Positions 49,770 to 60,309 of a stretch of 64,000 bases of DNA are shown here, in pieces. Position 1 is the stretch's first letter. Every line of letters begins with the position of its first letter. The translations under genes were made by a program, and so were the position numbers. The DNA comes from Sipunculus nudus (lineage: Eukaryota > Annelida > Sipuncula > Golfingiida > Sipunculidae). The notes below the pieces were generated by a model. That model saw only the letters and a program-made list of their open reading frames with translations, did no database searches and was not told the origin of the DNA. Location: contig CM049318.1 in the NCBI GenBank assembly GCA_026874595.1, positions 36,723,956 to 36,787,955 on the forward strand, read 5' to 3'.

Positions 49770-50640
49770 TGATCTAGTCTATCTCGGTATAAAATTTATG
49801 TTATACTTTTTTTTCTGTGTACTAATATTTGGGCCCTTTGAAATTTGGACCCCGGTCATCACTCATTTGGGGGACAGGGGGCGCTCGCGCGCTTCCCTTT
49901 TTCGACCTTTCATCCGAGAATTAGACGTTTTAGCGCTTAATAAAGAAACAGAGCCCATTTTAGTATCATGTTTTTTTAACATCCCATATTCCACCATTAC
50001 TGCCCGAATGTTTCAAAAGCAGTATGGGGGGGGGGGGGGGAGAGAAGGGGGGATCTCCCTATTCTTAAATCCAGTATCCGTCTCTGTCAGTATATAGATT
50101 TAAACTTCCATTTTTTCAGACCAGTCTTCACGGATGCTGTGGTCAGCATGTGTTCCTGAACTTATTAACTTACAATAACACAATCACCAGTCTGTTAGAT
50201 ACACACCTGTGGAGTATACCTCAGGTTATCCGAAGTCGTACTACGATATCCTCATCACAACATCGGCAGACGCATGCGGGCAGTATCTGACAACCAGAAA
50301 CAGATCCAAGGGGGATCTCTTCTTTTTAAGGAGTCAAGATTATTTTTTTCGCAGTCTCGACCCCCTTTCCTAGACCTGAGGACCTTTTTATAGGTTTTGT
50401 CAGTAGTCCTTCTTTGCTGGACCCCTCCTTTGCCGAAATCCTGGATCCACCCCTGACAACAATAACATCCGTTCTAGTAACAAGCAGAAAGCAATGTATG
50501 GCGAATACGTCCTGTAGCATGCCTAGATGGTCTATACGTATCTGTTTGCCTATTGTTGATTTTCAAACAAACGATTGTCGGAATAACCGGAGGACCAATG
50601 TACAGAAAGAGCTTTGTCGTTGCTCTCTGTACCGCACAGA
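49770..50640 (+). repeat. Repeat R1, copy b (two insertions)
   Basis: Starts TATCTCGGTATAAAATTTAT, matching R1a. It carries extra DNA at about 49870-50085 and a 158-bp MITE at 50296-50453 that R1a lacks. The right part has AGCAATGTATGGCGAATACG, TATACGTATCTGTTTGCC and CAGAAAGAGCTTTG. Confidence 0.7.
50296..50453. mobile_element. 158-bp MITE inserted in R1b
   Basis: Flanked by TGACAACC (50288-50295) and TGACAACA (50454-50461). The right end CCTGGATCCACCCC and left AGATCCAAGGGGG are imperfect inverted ends of the GGGGTGGATCCAGG type. R1a and R1c are uninterrupted at this point. Confidence 0.65.
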
Positions 50641-50829
50641 CATAGACATAGTTTATTTCCCTACATTTTACAGGCATATGAGTACTCAGATACATTAACA
50701 GTAAAATTAAACAGTTACATTTAATTTTGATATGGACCTGCGAAACCTTGATGAAAATAAGGTTAAACAAGGTTTACATAATACTCTGTCTATAAACAAA
50801 GAATAACATCTGCACACCGATAAATTTGA

Positions 50830-51345
50830 AACGCTTTCATGTCAAGGGCAGGAAAGATTTGACAGGAATCAAGGATAGGAAGGACATAAATGATAGGAAG
50901 GACAGGAAATACAGGATGGACACGAATGAAGGACGGAAAGAAAGGACAGAAAGAAACGAAAAACTGGAAGGACGGACAGGATAGGAATAAAGGACAGGAA
51001 GAACAGAAAGGAAGGACAGGAAGGAAAAGAAGGACAGGAATGAAAGAACAGAAAGGACATTTAGGACAGGAAAGACAGGAAGGAAGGAAGGACAGGAAGG
51101 AAGGGCAGAAAGGAACAACAGGATAGAGAAGAAGTACAGAAAAAAAAGGATATTAACGACAGCGTGAATATAAAGACAGAATTGACAGGATAGAAGGACA
51201 GGAAAAGATAAGGAAGGAAAGGCAAGTTAGGAATAGAGGACAGATAGGAAGGGCATGAAGGGCATGAAGGACAGGAAGGAAGGAAAAGAAGGACAGGGAG
51301 GGAGGGACAGAAATGACGTTTAGGACAGGAAGGACAGGAAAAATG
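50830..51345. repeat. Long (AGGACAGGAAGG)n minisatellite
   Basis: About 500 bp of degenerate GGACAGGAA/GGAAGGACA units. The Ser/Phe/Leu/Pro-rich minus-strand frames and Gly/Arg/Lys-rich plus-strand frame here are repeat translation. Confidence 0.9.
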
Positions 51346-51701
51346 TTGCAGTAAATGTGCAGTAAATCCTGATGTTTTCATGAATTTTAAAAAATGTTCC
51401 CCCATGAGGGTCCAATGAAATGTGGCTATATTGCTCACACTTAACTTAATTCTCATCGCACAGTTTTCACTGAAGTGGGTGACGGACTAAACGCCTGATA
51501 TAACATATTAAAACAACCTTGACAAGAACCGACATTTAAATCTACATTTTTCTGATTGCTTGCTAAGGGTATTGTGAAAAAGTTAAATATCTACTGCCTT
51601 ATGCTTGGGCGTAATTTCCTGTAGGACCAGCGGAACATGTCTCAACCCCCTCCCCACACACACACACATACACACACTCACCTTCAGCCTGGTGTAAAAG
51701 G

Positions 51702-52631
51702 CAGGCCTCCGATTTTATCGATATATCGCTATATATCGCGAAACGGTGATTCGCATATTGCGCATCGCGATACAGTTTTCAAATATCGATACTTTGTTAA
51801 CTAGCCTAAATCTAATTTATCTTGAGATAAAGACAACGCGTCTGTTATACAAATTTAGACATCTAAATGGGTTGGGATTAATCACCGGCTTGAAGTGAAA
51901 GCCTCTTCCTTGTCTTTCGACGTGTAGTAGGGAATTTTCAAGTTGACCTGATTTACCAGGGAATTTGCATGTCTGCTCGGGGACTTATTGGTAGGCCTAT
52001 ATGAGAAATATTTTGATACGCAAAAAAAGAAAGAAGTGCTGAACACGGTCATAATAATTAATCGTTAATAATTTTAAATATTCTCTGCTGACATCTAATG
52101 ATAACTGAAGGAAGATAAAGTGTCAGTTTCGTTACCTCTGCATGTAATATGGTAAACACAAGTTTACAGGTGGAAAAAGGCGTTCTGCAATTTGTCCCAG
52201 TGGTATTCACCACTGGCGAACTGGGGCTACTTCGATTAATACCATCTGTCCCACTTGGCGACCTTCACCTTTATCCACGGCAATGACGGTATCCAGGGAG
52301 CAAATAATGAAACTAATATGTTACTAGTGTGCATAATATTTTGTAATTACAAATAAAATTGAATAAATGTAACATGAAACATATATTATAAATTAGTTCC
52401 TGTTTGGTTAGTTTGACAACCTAGACATCCGGTCAGTTGGCCGTTTGTTGGGTACTGAAAGGTTGTAAGGCGTTTGCACTACTTGACATCAGGTGATCAT
52501 CATAAATCCCAGAGGTAAATTTACAGAAGACACTTATTTCCTTTACATTTAATACAATGAAAAAATCGCAATACGCTACCAATTATCGCAATATATTGCG
52601 ATAAGAAATTTGTAGGAGATACCCAGCCCTA
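51702..52631. mobile_element. hAT-like MITE (ATATCG-rich), copy 2
   Basis: Flanked by GTAAAAGG (51694-51701) and GTAAAAAG (52632-52639). Left CAGGCCTCCGATTTTATCGA, right GGAGATACCCAGCCCTA. Shares CGATACAGTTTTCAAATAT and ATCGCAATACGCTACC with 11818-12331, with additional interior DNA (930 bp versus 514 bp). Confidence 0.72.
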
Positions 52632-52773
52632 GTAAAAAGAAAACTTAATGGCAAACCGAAATAACAATAACAGAGTTATTAACAATAATAGGCCACAGGT
52701 TTGTAAAGCTCCTCAAATAACAATAAACTACAGTCATTCAAAATTCAATTTAAAAAATGACAAAATGGATATA

Positions 52774-52777
52774 CATG

Positions 52778-52835
<58 letters not shown>
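52774..52835. repeat. (TA)n microsatellite
   Basis: About 55 bp of nearly pure TA. Confidence 0.95.
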
Positions 52836-52837
<2 letters not shown>

Positions 52838-52839
52838 GG

Positions 52840-53409
52840 TTAAGGATTCAGCCGTTTCCACGACACTGGGGTACCCATTCTTTTAACACTAAAATTTAAA
52901 AAAATCATGCAGGTCTCACATTTAAGACTTTTAGGGTATAAAACATTTACTTCATGTTAGTTGCTGGTGTCTGAAACGATACTATTTCTTTTTATTTTAT
53001 ACAACAAATTGCTTCAATATTGCTTAAAATTTGAATGTAAAAAAAATCCACACTGGACACAACCTCGCACGCCCAACACCCTCAGCCGAAGGCACTATCT
53101 CTTGACAAAAAGAAACTTAACAGTCGCACTGGCCTAAAAAAAACTCCGAGAAATGGGTTCTGGATGTGTAACAGATAACAATATTATCATTGAACTACAT
53201 TGAGAAAGTGTGAAGGGATATTAAATACGATATGTATACCCCATGCACTATATAGGATTGTGTGTGTGCGTGGCGGGGACATTCGAAGTCCCCGATTTCT
53301 CTGATCGGAAGAATAAAAAAAAACATTTTTCATTTTTAAAGAACTCTTTATTTGATACGACAAAAGAGCTATGATACGCAAGAAAAAGCTTCGGCTAAGG
53401 TTTTTAATT
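52840..53409. other. Intergenic, no gene recognised
   Basis: AT-rich; nothing supported. Confidence 0.35.
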
Positions 53410-55800
53410 AACGGATGCTGTGGTCAACATATCCCTGACCTTAATAACGTACAAAACACAATCAATAGTCTTTTCAATATACATCTTTTTTTTTCTTTTT
53501 TTTAACACATTTATTCTCATAAAACAAAGAAATACAGCAAATACAAATTACAAGACAATTACAAAGACACAACACACATATACAAAGACGTGTTGTTTAC
53601 ATGTAATTTTACAAACATAACATATTTTCTTTGGTCGGTTCTGTGTTCCGACACAGAAGATATTATAAAGATAAACAACATGAACGCATAAACAAGAACA
53701 GACACCATTTACCCATGGCCATGATATACTTATATAAGGAAATCTCAGTCAGAAATTTTCAAAACATCAACTAATTTACCCCATTTCTTTAAATGATTAT
53801 AAAATATTCCTTTGCTATTTGCAATGTAACTCTTAACCCTTTCTGTATCTCTTAACCTGCTTTTAAACACTGCAAACAAGGAAGAACTATTTTCCGCTCT
53901 TTGCTTGTAGAGGACATATTTATACAGTAACAGAATCTGATTTTGCAGCCTCTTTTTATCATCAACTGGTATGATACCATACAATATTTCCATAAGTGAT
54001 ATGGCTGGGAGATATAATTCATAATCTTGCAACCATGCCTTTATTTTGAAATAAAAATTCCTACTGACCATACATTCAAAAAATAAATGTACAATATTTT
54101 CGTGATCATTGAAACAAAATGAACATCGAGAAGTTTCTTTTATTGTCCATTTAAACAGCTGCTCATTCAGAGGTATATAATTGTGCAATATCTTATACTG
54201 AAATTCTCTAAGGTATGTATCTAAAGTTATTTTATATATAGCTAGATATGCATTTTCCCATCTAATTTCAATATTATTCTCACTGTTTATAATATTCCAC
54301 TTTTCTTGGGCTGTGGGCTTTTCCCATATATTTTCTACAAGTGTATCATATATCATTCGGGATTTCAGACTATTCAGTGTCGCTTGTCCTCCAATAGTTA
54401 AGATTGTTTCCATATTTGAATAGTTTTTTTTCAACCTTATGATTTAGAATACATTTTTTCCACTGTTTCGGAATAACTTGTCTCAGTGACATACAATACA
54501 TGTAATCTATAAATTTAACATCAATATGACCTTGCTTAATGGCATTCCAGGTCTTCCAGGTTCCTTTTTCATCAATCATGTCTTGAATATAATATAAACC
54601 CATGCTATGCAACTGTTTATTATACACTACTTTTGAGTTAATCTTTATATATTTGTTGTTCCACAGGCACTGATATATTACATCATCTGGTTTGTTGGGT
54701 TCCACAGATACATAAGACGACCAGTCTTCAAAACATTTTCTATAAAACTTTGGCAACCTATTTGGCAGTACTGTGACATCAAAATTACTTCCCATGCACG
54801 TTAAACCTCCTATATTCTTTAGTTTATAATTTAATATCTCCTTGATTACCGAACTTTTAGGTTCAATGAGGCGCTTTGCCCACATTACTCTCTGTGTCTA
54901 AATTTTACAGGCAAAATCAGGTATGTTTATTCCTCCATTTTCAATTTTTCCAATGACTGTTTTGTATTTTACCTTGGGCTTTTTAGCTCTCCAGATGAAA
55001 TCACAAAGAAGTCTCTTTATGGATAACACAGTATTTTTGGTGGTATTAAAACATTTGTAACATAATATATTTTTGAAATGAGCAATGAACGTACAACTTC
55101 TGCTCTTCCATATAATGTGAGGTTTCTATACATTTCCATAATGATAATGTAGATTGTAAACTATTTTCAACTCTCTTAAAATTTTCTTTATGTACAATAT
55201 CTTTATTATATGAAAACCAGATTCCAAGTATTTTCATACATGATTTTGTCAAGTCTATCCACCTTAAATTATACACATCATTCACAAATTTCTTCTTTGA
55301 TCTAATATATGCAGCCTCAGATTTTGCTAGATTTAACTTAAGTGATGAAAAATATTCAAAATGTTTGATAACAGGAAGAACCTTGTCCAATGAATCAGTG
55401 TTTTTAACAAATATAGTAGTATCATCTGCAAACATGCACATTTTCACCACAGTATTTCCAATTTGAATTCCATGAATATTTCTATCATTTCTAATCATTA
55501 TTGCCAATATTTCTATAGCCATTATGAACAAATATGGAGCCAGAGGGTCTCCCTCTTCAATATACATCTGATTAAAGCAGGTTATCTCGAGTTGTAATCG
55601 GATTTTTTCCCTATCACAATATCAGCAGGCGCAATTGATCAATAATCAGTAACAATACCACCCGTTCTAACACACAAGCAGAATACAATGTATGCCACAG
55701 TTTTACATCCTGTTGCATAACTTACTAATCTATATCATATAACAACTGATTGTCCAAAAGACCGGATGTACTTTGTCCAGAAAGAGCTCAACTGTTGCTT
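53410..55800 (+). repeat. Repeat R1, copy c, split by an L1-like LINE
   Basis: Left part 53410-53485 (ACGGATGCTGTGGTCAACAT, ACAAAACACAATCAATAGTC) matches 50133-50195. The right part from 55569 (AGGTTATCTCGAGTTGTAAT, ATCACAATATCAGCAGGCG, CCGTTCTAACACACAAGCAG, CAGAAAGAGCTCAACTGTTG) matches R1a and R1b. It ends about 180 bp before the start codon of precursor gene B. Confidence 0.75.
53486..55555 (-). mobile_element. 5'-truncated L1-like LINE with 13-bp TSD
   Basis: TTCAATATACATC lies at 53473-53485 and again at 55556-55568. On the minus strand the element ends in poly(A) (poly-T at 53486-53503) and begins inside the reverse transcriptase (GDPLAPYLFIMAIEILA, MCMFADDTTIF), in frames 55567-55046, 54885-54370 and 54434-53745. 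The C-terminal part carries CSFCFNDHENIVHLFFEC, a C-x2-C-x7-H-x4-C motif typical of L1/Tx1-type elements. Two frameshifts, one at about 54400, separate the frames. Dead on arrival through 5' truncation. Confidence 0.92.
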
Positions 55801-55983
55801 TATGTAAAGGATACGTGGAATGTAGCATTGTGTCGGTCACTATTGGGTGTTTAGTGTAATCGTACTCCCACGTTCATATGTACATGTATATTAAATCCAG
55901 CGTATATTCAGTGATCGAGACAGGGTGACTTGACACGCGCATGCGGACAGCTGACCGTCTGAACATAATCAGGCGCATGCATC
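55801..55983 (+). promoter_or_regulatory. Putative proximal promoter of gene B
   Basis: TATATTAA at 55887-55894 lies about 90 bp before the ATG, a plausible core promoter. No initiator or immune-factor site is clear. Confidence 0.3.
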
Positions 55984-56377
55984 ATGAAGTTTCTGGGCTC
56001 CTTATGCGTCTGTTTGCTGGCAATCGTGGTCCTTTCGTGTACTGGTAACCATGATTACCAAGAACGATCGGCCCAAGATGATGTTCAAGAGTCCAAGGCC
56101 AGAGAAGAAGAGATTTTAACATCTCTTTTTAAAGATTCTGAAAGTTTCGGCGAGGAAGAGAGCGTGGCCCGAGATGAGGAAGCCAGTGACGAGAGAAGAA
56201 TCGAAGAAGAAGAGGCCACGACAGGTGATCTTGATTATGATGATGGTGATGATATTGAAGATGATGATGACGATGATGATGATGATAATGTTGAAGAAGA
56301 AGATGATGATGATGATGATGATGAAAGGGCCGCCCTCGCTACAGAAAACGTGCACCAAAGATATGCCAGCGCCATAG
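55984..56377 (+). CDS. Gene B exon 1: signal peptide and poly-Asp propiece
   Basis: 131 codons plus one nucleotide. The apparent continuation of the open frame to 56439 is intron. The propiece is more extreme than in gene A, with DDGDDIEDDDDDDDDD and EEEDDDDDDDE separated by a short NV. GAT-rich codon runs here are slippage-prone. The Met/Lys-rich plus-strand frame and Ile-rich minus-strand frame are shadows. Confidence 0.83.
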
Positions 56378-57704
56378 GTAGGCTACTGAAAGATATTAAA
56401 TACATGTATATACCATGTAATTTCAGATTCTTATTATAACTCTTTATTTAACTAATTTCATTATATATTTGGCGTCTTACAACTGTTGTTATACTACTTC
56501 TACTTATACTTTTGATATTATTATAATTATTATACTAATAATAATTGTTATTTTTAAATTGAACTCAGGAAAGTCGTTGCCTTCCAATTATCTTGTTTTA
56601 CGGATTTACTGATAACATTTTTTCTCTTAACAATACCAATAATCTCAATAATACATGTACAAATCGTGGATTTCACATGATACCAACACAAGACGATGCA
56701 AAATAAAAGAAAGAGAGACAGTGACTGAGATAGACAGGGCAGGATATATTCTAACGTGCAATTGTAAATGGAAAATGTGCAGCTGTAATTCCGGATTTGT
56801 GAAGCTCTTAATTAAAAAATAATCCCTTGCTACAGATTGCTTCCATGCCCATGAGTAAGTCAAATCTTTTCGATCTCTCATAAAAATGCTATATACGACA
56901 TAAATTTAGTCTGGAATGTGTCTGAAACATTCTGTTAAGTTTCATATATTCAATGAGAAATCATGGTAATATTTACATAATATTAATATCATTAATGAAA
57001 ATTGATAGAGCATCGACATTAGTTTAGTATTTTTTTTATTATAATGAAGGTTGTTTATAACCTTATGTTTTTGCTCTATATGCCTAATTTAATGATGTCG
57101 AGGGATGCTCATTTACAAGTTTGTGCGGTCCTGAATTTCGTACAATACAGAGACAGACAGACAGAGAGAGACCGACAAGCCAGAGATATAATAATAATAG
57201 AGAGATATAGACAGAGACAGAGCTTGGCACAGACAGAGAAAGAGACGGAGAGAGACATAGAGAGATAGAGGGAGACAGAGAGATAGAGAGACAGACAGAC
57301 TGACAGACAGACAGAGAGATAGAAAGACAGAGAGGGACACAGACAGACAGCAAGAGGCAGAGGGACAGAGAGAGTGATAGACAGAGCGACAATGAGAGAC
57401 AGAGAGAGAAAGATAGAGACAGAGAGACACAGAAAGAGAGAGACAGAGACAGACCGACAGAGACTTACGGAGACAGGACAGAGACAGACAGACAGGGTAT
57501 GACACATAATCGGTATATTTTTTTCTGTTACACTTTTCAGCGTCACAAGATAGCGCCGCTGATCTGGAGAATAACCGACCTAAGCGCTGGCTTGGTTTTG
57601 CATTCCGTGTAATTAAGTGGGGGATCACGAGAGCAGCTAGACGTCGCAGGCGCAAGTATCGTCGTCGATTGAACCAACGTCGCCGATTTCGAAACCGAGG
57701 CTGA
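55984..57704 (+). CDS. Secreted acidic-propiece/Arg-rich peptide precursor, gene B (two exons)
   Basis: Exon 1 is 55984-56377 and exon 2 is 57541-57704, giving 558 nt or 185 residues plus stop. The donor GTAGGC and acceptor CACTTTTCAG give the same phase-1 Ala junction as gene A. The signal peptide is residues 1 to about 21 (LLAIVVLSCTG), followed by NHDYQERSAQ, which matches NHGYQKRTAQ of A. The acidic propiece contains runs of up to nine Asp. Exon 2 encodes RPKR, then a 37-residue peptide beginning WLGFAFRVIKWGITRAA, with an Arg-rich tail ending RNRG. It has 14 Arg, 2 Lys and no acidic residue (+16) and no Cys. The terminal Gly could serve for C-terminal amidation. AATAAA is at 57772-57777. 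I infer a secreted cationic host-defence peptide, as for gene A. Confidence 0.82.
56378..57540 (+). other. Gene B intron, 1163 bp, with GACA/GAGA microsatellites
   Basis: From about 57147 to 57495 the DNA is GACA/GAGA/GATA repeats, as in the gene A intron. The 5' half is AT-rich. The length differs by only 18 bp from that of gene A. Confidence 0.85.
57541..57704 (+). CDS. Gene B exon 2: cleavage site and cationic peptide
   Basis: 54 codons including TGA. The linker ASQDSAADLENN precedes RPKR. Shared with gene A in order: R-x-K-R, WLG, a hydrophobic/Arg amphipathic stretch, AARRRR, R-rich tail. Gene B is about four residues shorter in the amphipathic segment. Confidence 0.85.
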
Positions 57705-57771
57705 ACCTCAGTATGGATCGCGAGGGTTCAAGCTGGTGCCATTTAGTCATTTAAAGATCATATGGTTCTTG

Positions 57772-57777
57772 AATAAA
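57772..57777 (+). other. Poly(A) signal of gene B
   Basis: AATAAA 68 bp after the stop codon. Confidence 0.65.
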
Positions 57778-58900
57778 GCTTGATATATTTTCTCTTATTA
57801 TTAATTATCTTTTATTATTAATAACAATTCTGATTTATCAGTATACGGAGTTATTTTGAATTAATTAAATTACACTCTAGAAATCGGATATTGATTATAT
57901 TTTGTATATTAGAGGAATAAACCTGAACAATTCCTGCTCACTTTATAAGTGGGTTGTCACCATCCCCATCACAGAAACTAGCTTCTTTTTCAAAAATATT
58001 ATATAAAGATGCGATATATACCGTTCTATTGCAACCTGCCCCCCCCCCCCCCCCACCCTCACATGTTCTTACATGAACTAGAAAACTGACAGGTCAGTAA
58101 GGGCCCCGCAAAAGATGCAGTCATTATAAACTGAAGTACTGTGAATTTGGTGAACTTTGGTAGCATGGGCTGATAGAGCAATATTTGAAAACTAAAGAAC
58201 CTGTAAGACACCTGACATGTATAAAATGGAAGAAAATATATGGTAAAGTGAAAATGTTGAAAGCTATCAAAATAATGATATAAAAGAACTGCATGCATTT
58301 TTAGTTTCTGTATTTCTGTATTTCTGTATTACCTGTGCTAATTATTCTTGGTTGAAGTCTTGGCTGGGCTGTGTCAAATATTTTTCCAGTATTTTTATGT
58401 TGAATTGGCCTTATTATATGCGAGGCTTGAGTCTGTACATGAACCTTGTAGTATTAGAGAGAGTCAGCTGCTGGTTAGTAGTGATGCAATGGTCATTCTC
58501 TTGAACTGAGATTCAGCTGTTCTTGGGCTTGGGTCTGCTGATGTGGTGTGATGTGTAGAATTGGTACATATGAATATCAATGTAAATTTGTTGATGGTCA
58601 CTATAAAAGGTCCAATTTCCTTGAGATGTTGGAAGTGGAGATAGATTTGTCCAAACATGGTCTAAATGAGAGCCACTGTGGTGCGTTGGGCCAGTGTACC
58701 CTTTTCTGGGGAATCTTCAAATTGTCAGTACAAAATATGCTGTGAAAATGTAATGCCGCTGTACACAAGACTCGAAAAAGATTCATCCATTTCTGGCCTG
58801 ATGAAGGAGACACCAGCAACTAAACACAAAACTGTGTATTACTTATTTTTCCCTTCTGACCCAAATATCAATAAGCTTCTCCCTTAGGCCATGGGTGATA
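57778..58900. other. Intergenic, no gene recognised
   Basis: AT-rich with a poly-C run at 58040-58054. Short frames at 58548-58887 on both strands lack support. Confidence 0.35.
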
Positions 58901-58929
58901 CATCTTATGTTTGAATCCTATCCATCATA

Positions 58930-59690
58930 TGTTAGGGGAGTTATTATGCAGAAACGAATTTGATTGTTCATCAAATTCTTTGCGAGTTATTGCATTAACA
59001 TCATTTGAGAATTATCGCCTCTGTCAAGGTCATCCATCTTCGAACTTGACCAAGCCCTTCATAACAAAAATTACTGGTGCAAGTTCAGTGAGTGTTAGTC
59101 AAATTGTTTGCGAGCTATTTGGTTAACATCATTTTAGCATTATGACCTCTGTGACCTTAAAAACCATCAACGTCATCCATCTTCAAACATGATGTAGCCC
59201 ATTAAAAGGTCCATCACTGCCGTGAGTCTGGGAACCTTATATGAAATACTTTTTACAAGTTATTGTGTTAACAATGTGTGTCCTTTTGCATGCATATTTG
59301 CTAAGAGAGCGCAACCTTACTAGGTGTTCAGTAATGGTTTTTACCGCATAACTTACAGAAAAATGGCTGACTATGACCATATATCATGCCTCGTTGCTGT
59401 TGACATGAGGACCTGTCTACTGTTAAGGTGGAACAAACAGTTATGGTTACAATTATGATTACTGCCTGCTGAAAGAGGGACCTAAAATTTAACACCAATC
59501 TGTGAATAACTTTTTTGACCTTTGACCTCCGGACCCCAAAATCGATAGGGATCTTCCATAATTGATGGTTAATACATATTTCAGGTTTGAACTCAATCGG
59601 TCAATCCTAACTGGAGTTATCATCCGGAAAAGAATTTGTGGACGGACGGACGGACAGACGGACGGACAGACAGACAGACAGACGGACAGG
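58930..59690. repeat. Dispersed repeat ending in (GGAC)n
   Basis: Internally repeated phrases (TCAAATTCTTTGCGAGTTAT and TCAAATTGTTTGCGAGCTAT; CATCCATCTTCGAAC and CATCCATCTTCAAAC; GTTAACATCATTT) are spaced about 130 bp apart. The end is a GGACGGACGGACAGACGG run at 59640-59690. Related in style to the GTCC-head repeats. Confidence 0.6.
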
Positions 59691-59992
59691 TCGATTATTT
59701 TGTGTTATTTCAAAACTGTTCCTATTAATTATCAACACGGCCTACGTTTTAAATCACGTTTTCGCCTTTTTATTGTTTTTATTTTTTTATATATCACTGT
59801 TAGAGAGGTGTGTGTTTCGTAAACACAGGTTTCATTATATCCCCACGTAAGTACATGCGTGCTGGTATGTGCGTACCCTTCTTAGTCTTATTATCTCCAC
59901 TTATAGGTATGCGCATGCCTGAGGTTTTTACGTATGTGTATATTCAATGTGTATATGTGTACTCCCCATGGCAACAGTTTCAATGTATATCC

Positions 59993-60294
59993 CAGGGGCG
60001 GATACAGGAATTTAGAATGGGGGGGGGGGGGGGGCTCACATTGCGAGGCCGCGAAGCGCTGGGGGGATTGGGAGGGGGGTACCCAGCCTCCCAGGTTTAG
60101 AATTTTTTTGAAAATTTAGATTGTGATCGTGAAATCTGGGGTAGCTTAATTGCATTATAAAGCAAGACATACATTGTAACTGGAAGCGTGACGGTGTACT
60201 ATGAGTTTTTTCCCCCAAGTTTTTTTTGGGGGGCTAGGTCGAAAAAAAAAGGGGCAGCGCTCCCCCTGCCCCCCCCCCCCCTAAATCCGCCCCT
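59993..60294. mobile_element. MITE with CAGGGGCGGAT ends
   Basis: CAGGGGCGGATACAGGAATT at the left and CTAAATCCGCCCCT at the right are inverted. Adjacent poly-G and poly-C runs are also inverted. I could not define a clean target duplication. Confidence 0.65.
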
Positions 60295-60309
60295 TTATCC
60301 ACTTACCTA

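Noticed and set aside
50837-51456. Phe/Leu/Ser/Pro-rich frames
   Set aside because: Translation of the GGACA minisatellite.
57084-57655. Minus-strand frames up to 180 codons across gene B intron and exon 2
   Set aside because: Microsatellite translation and antisense shadow of exon 2.
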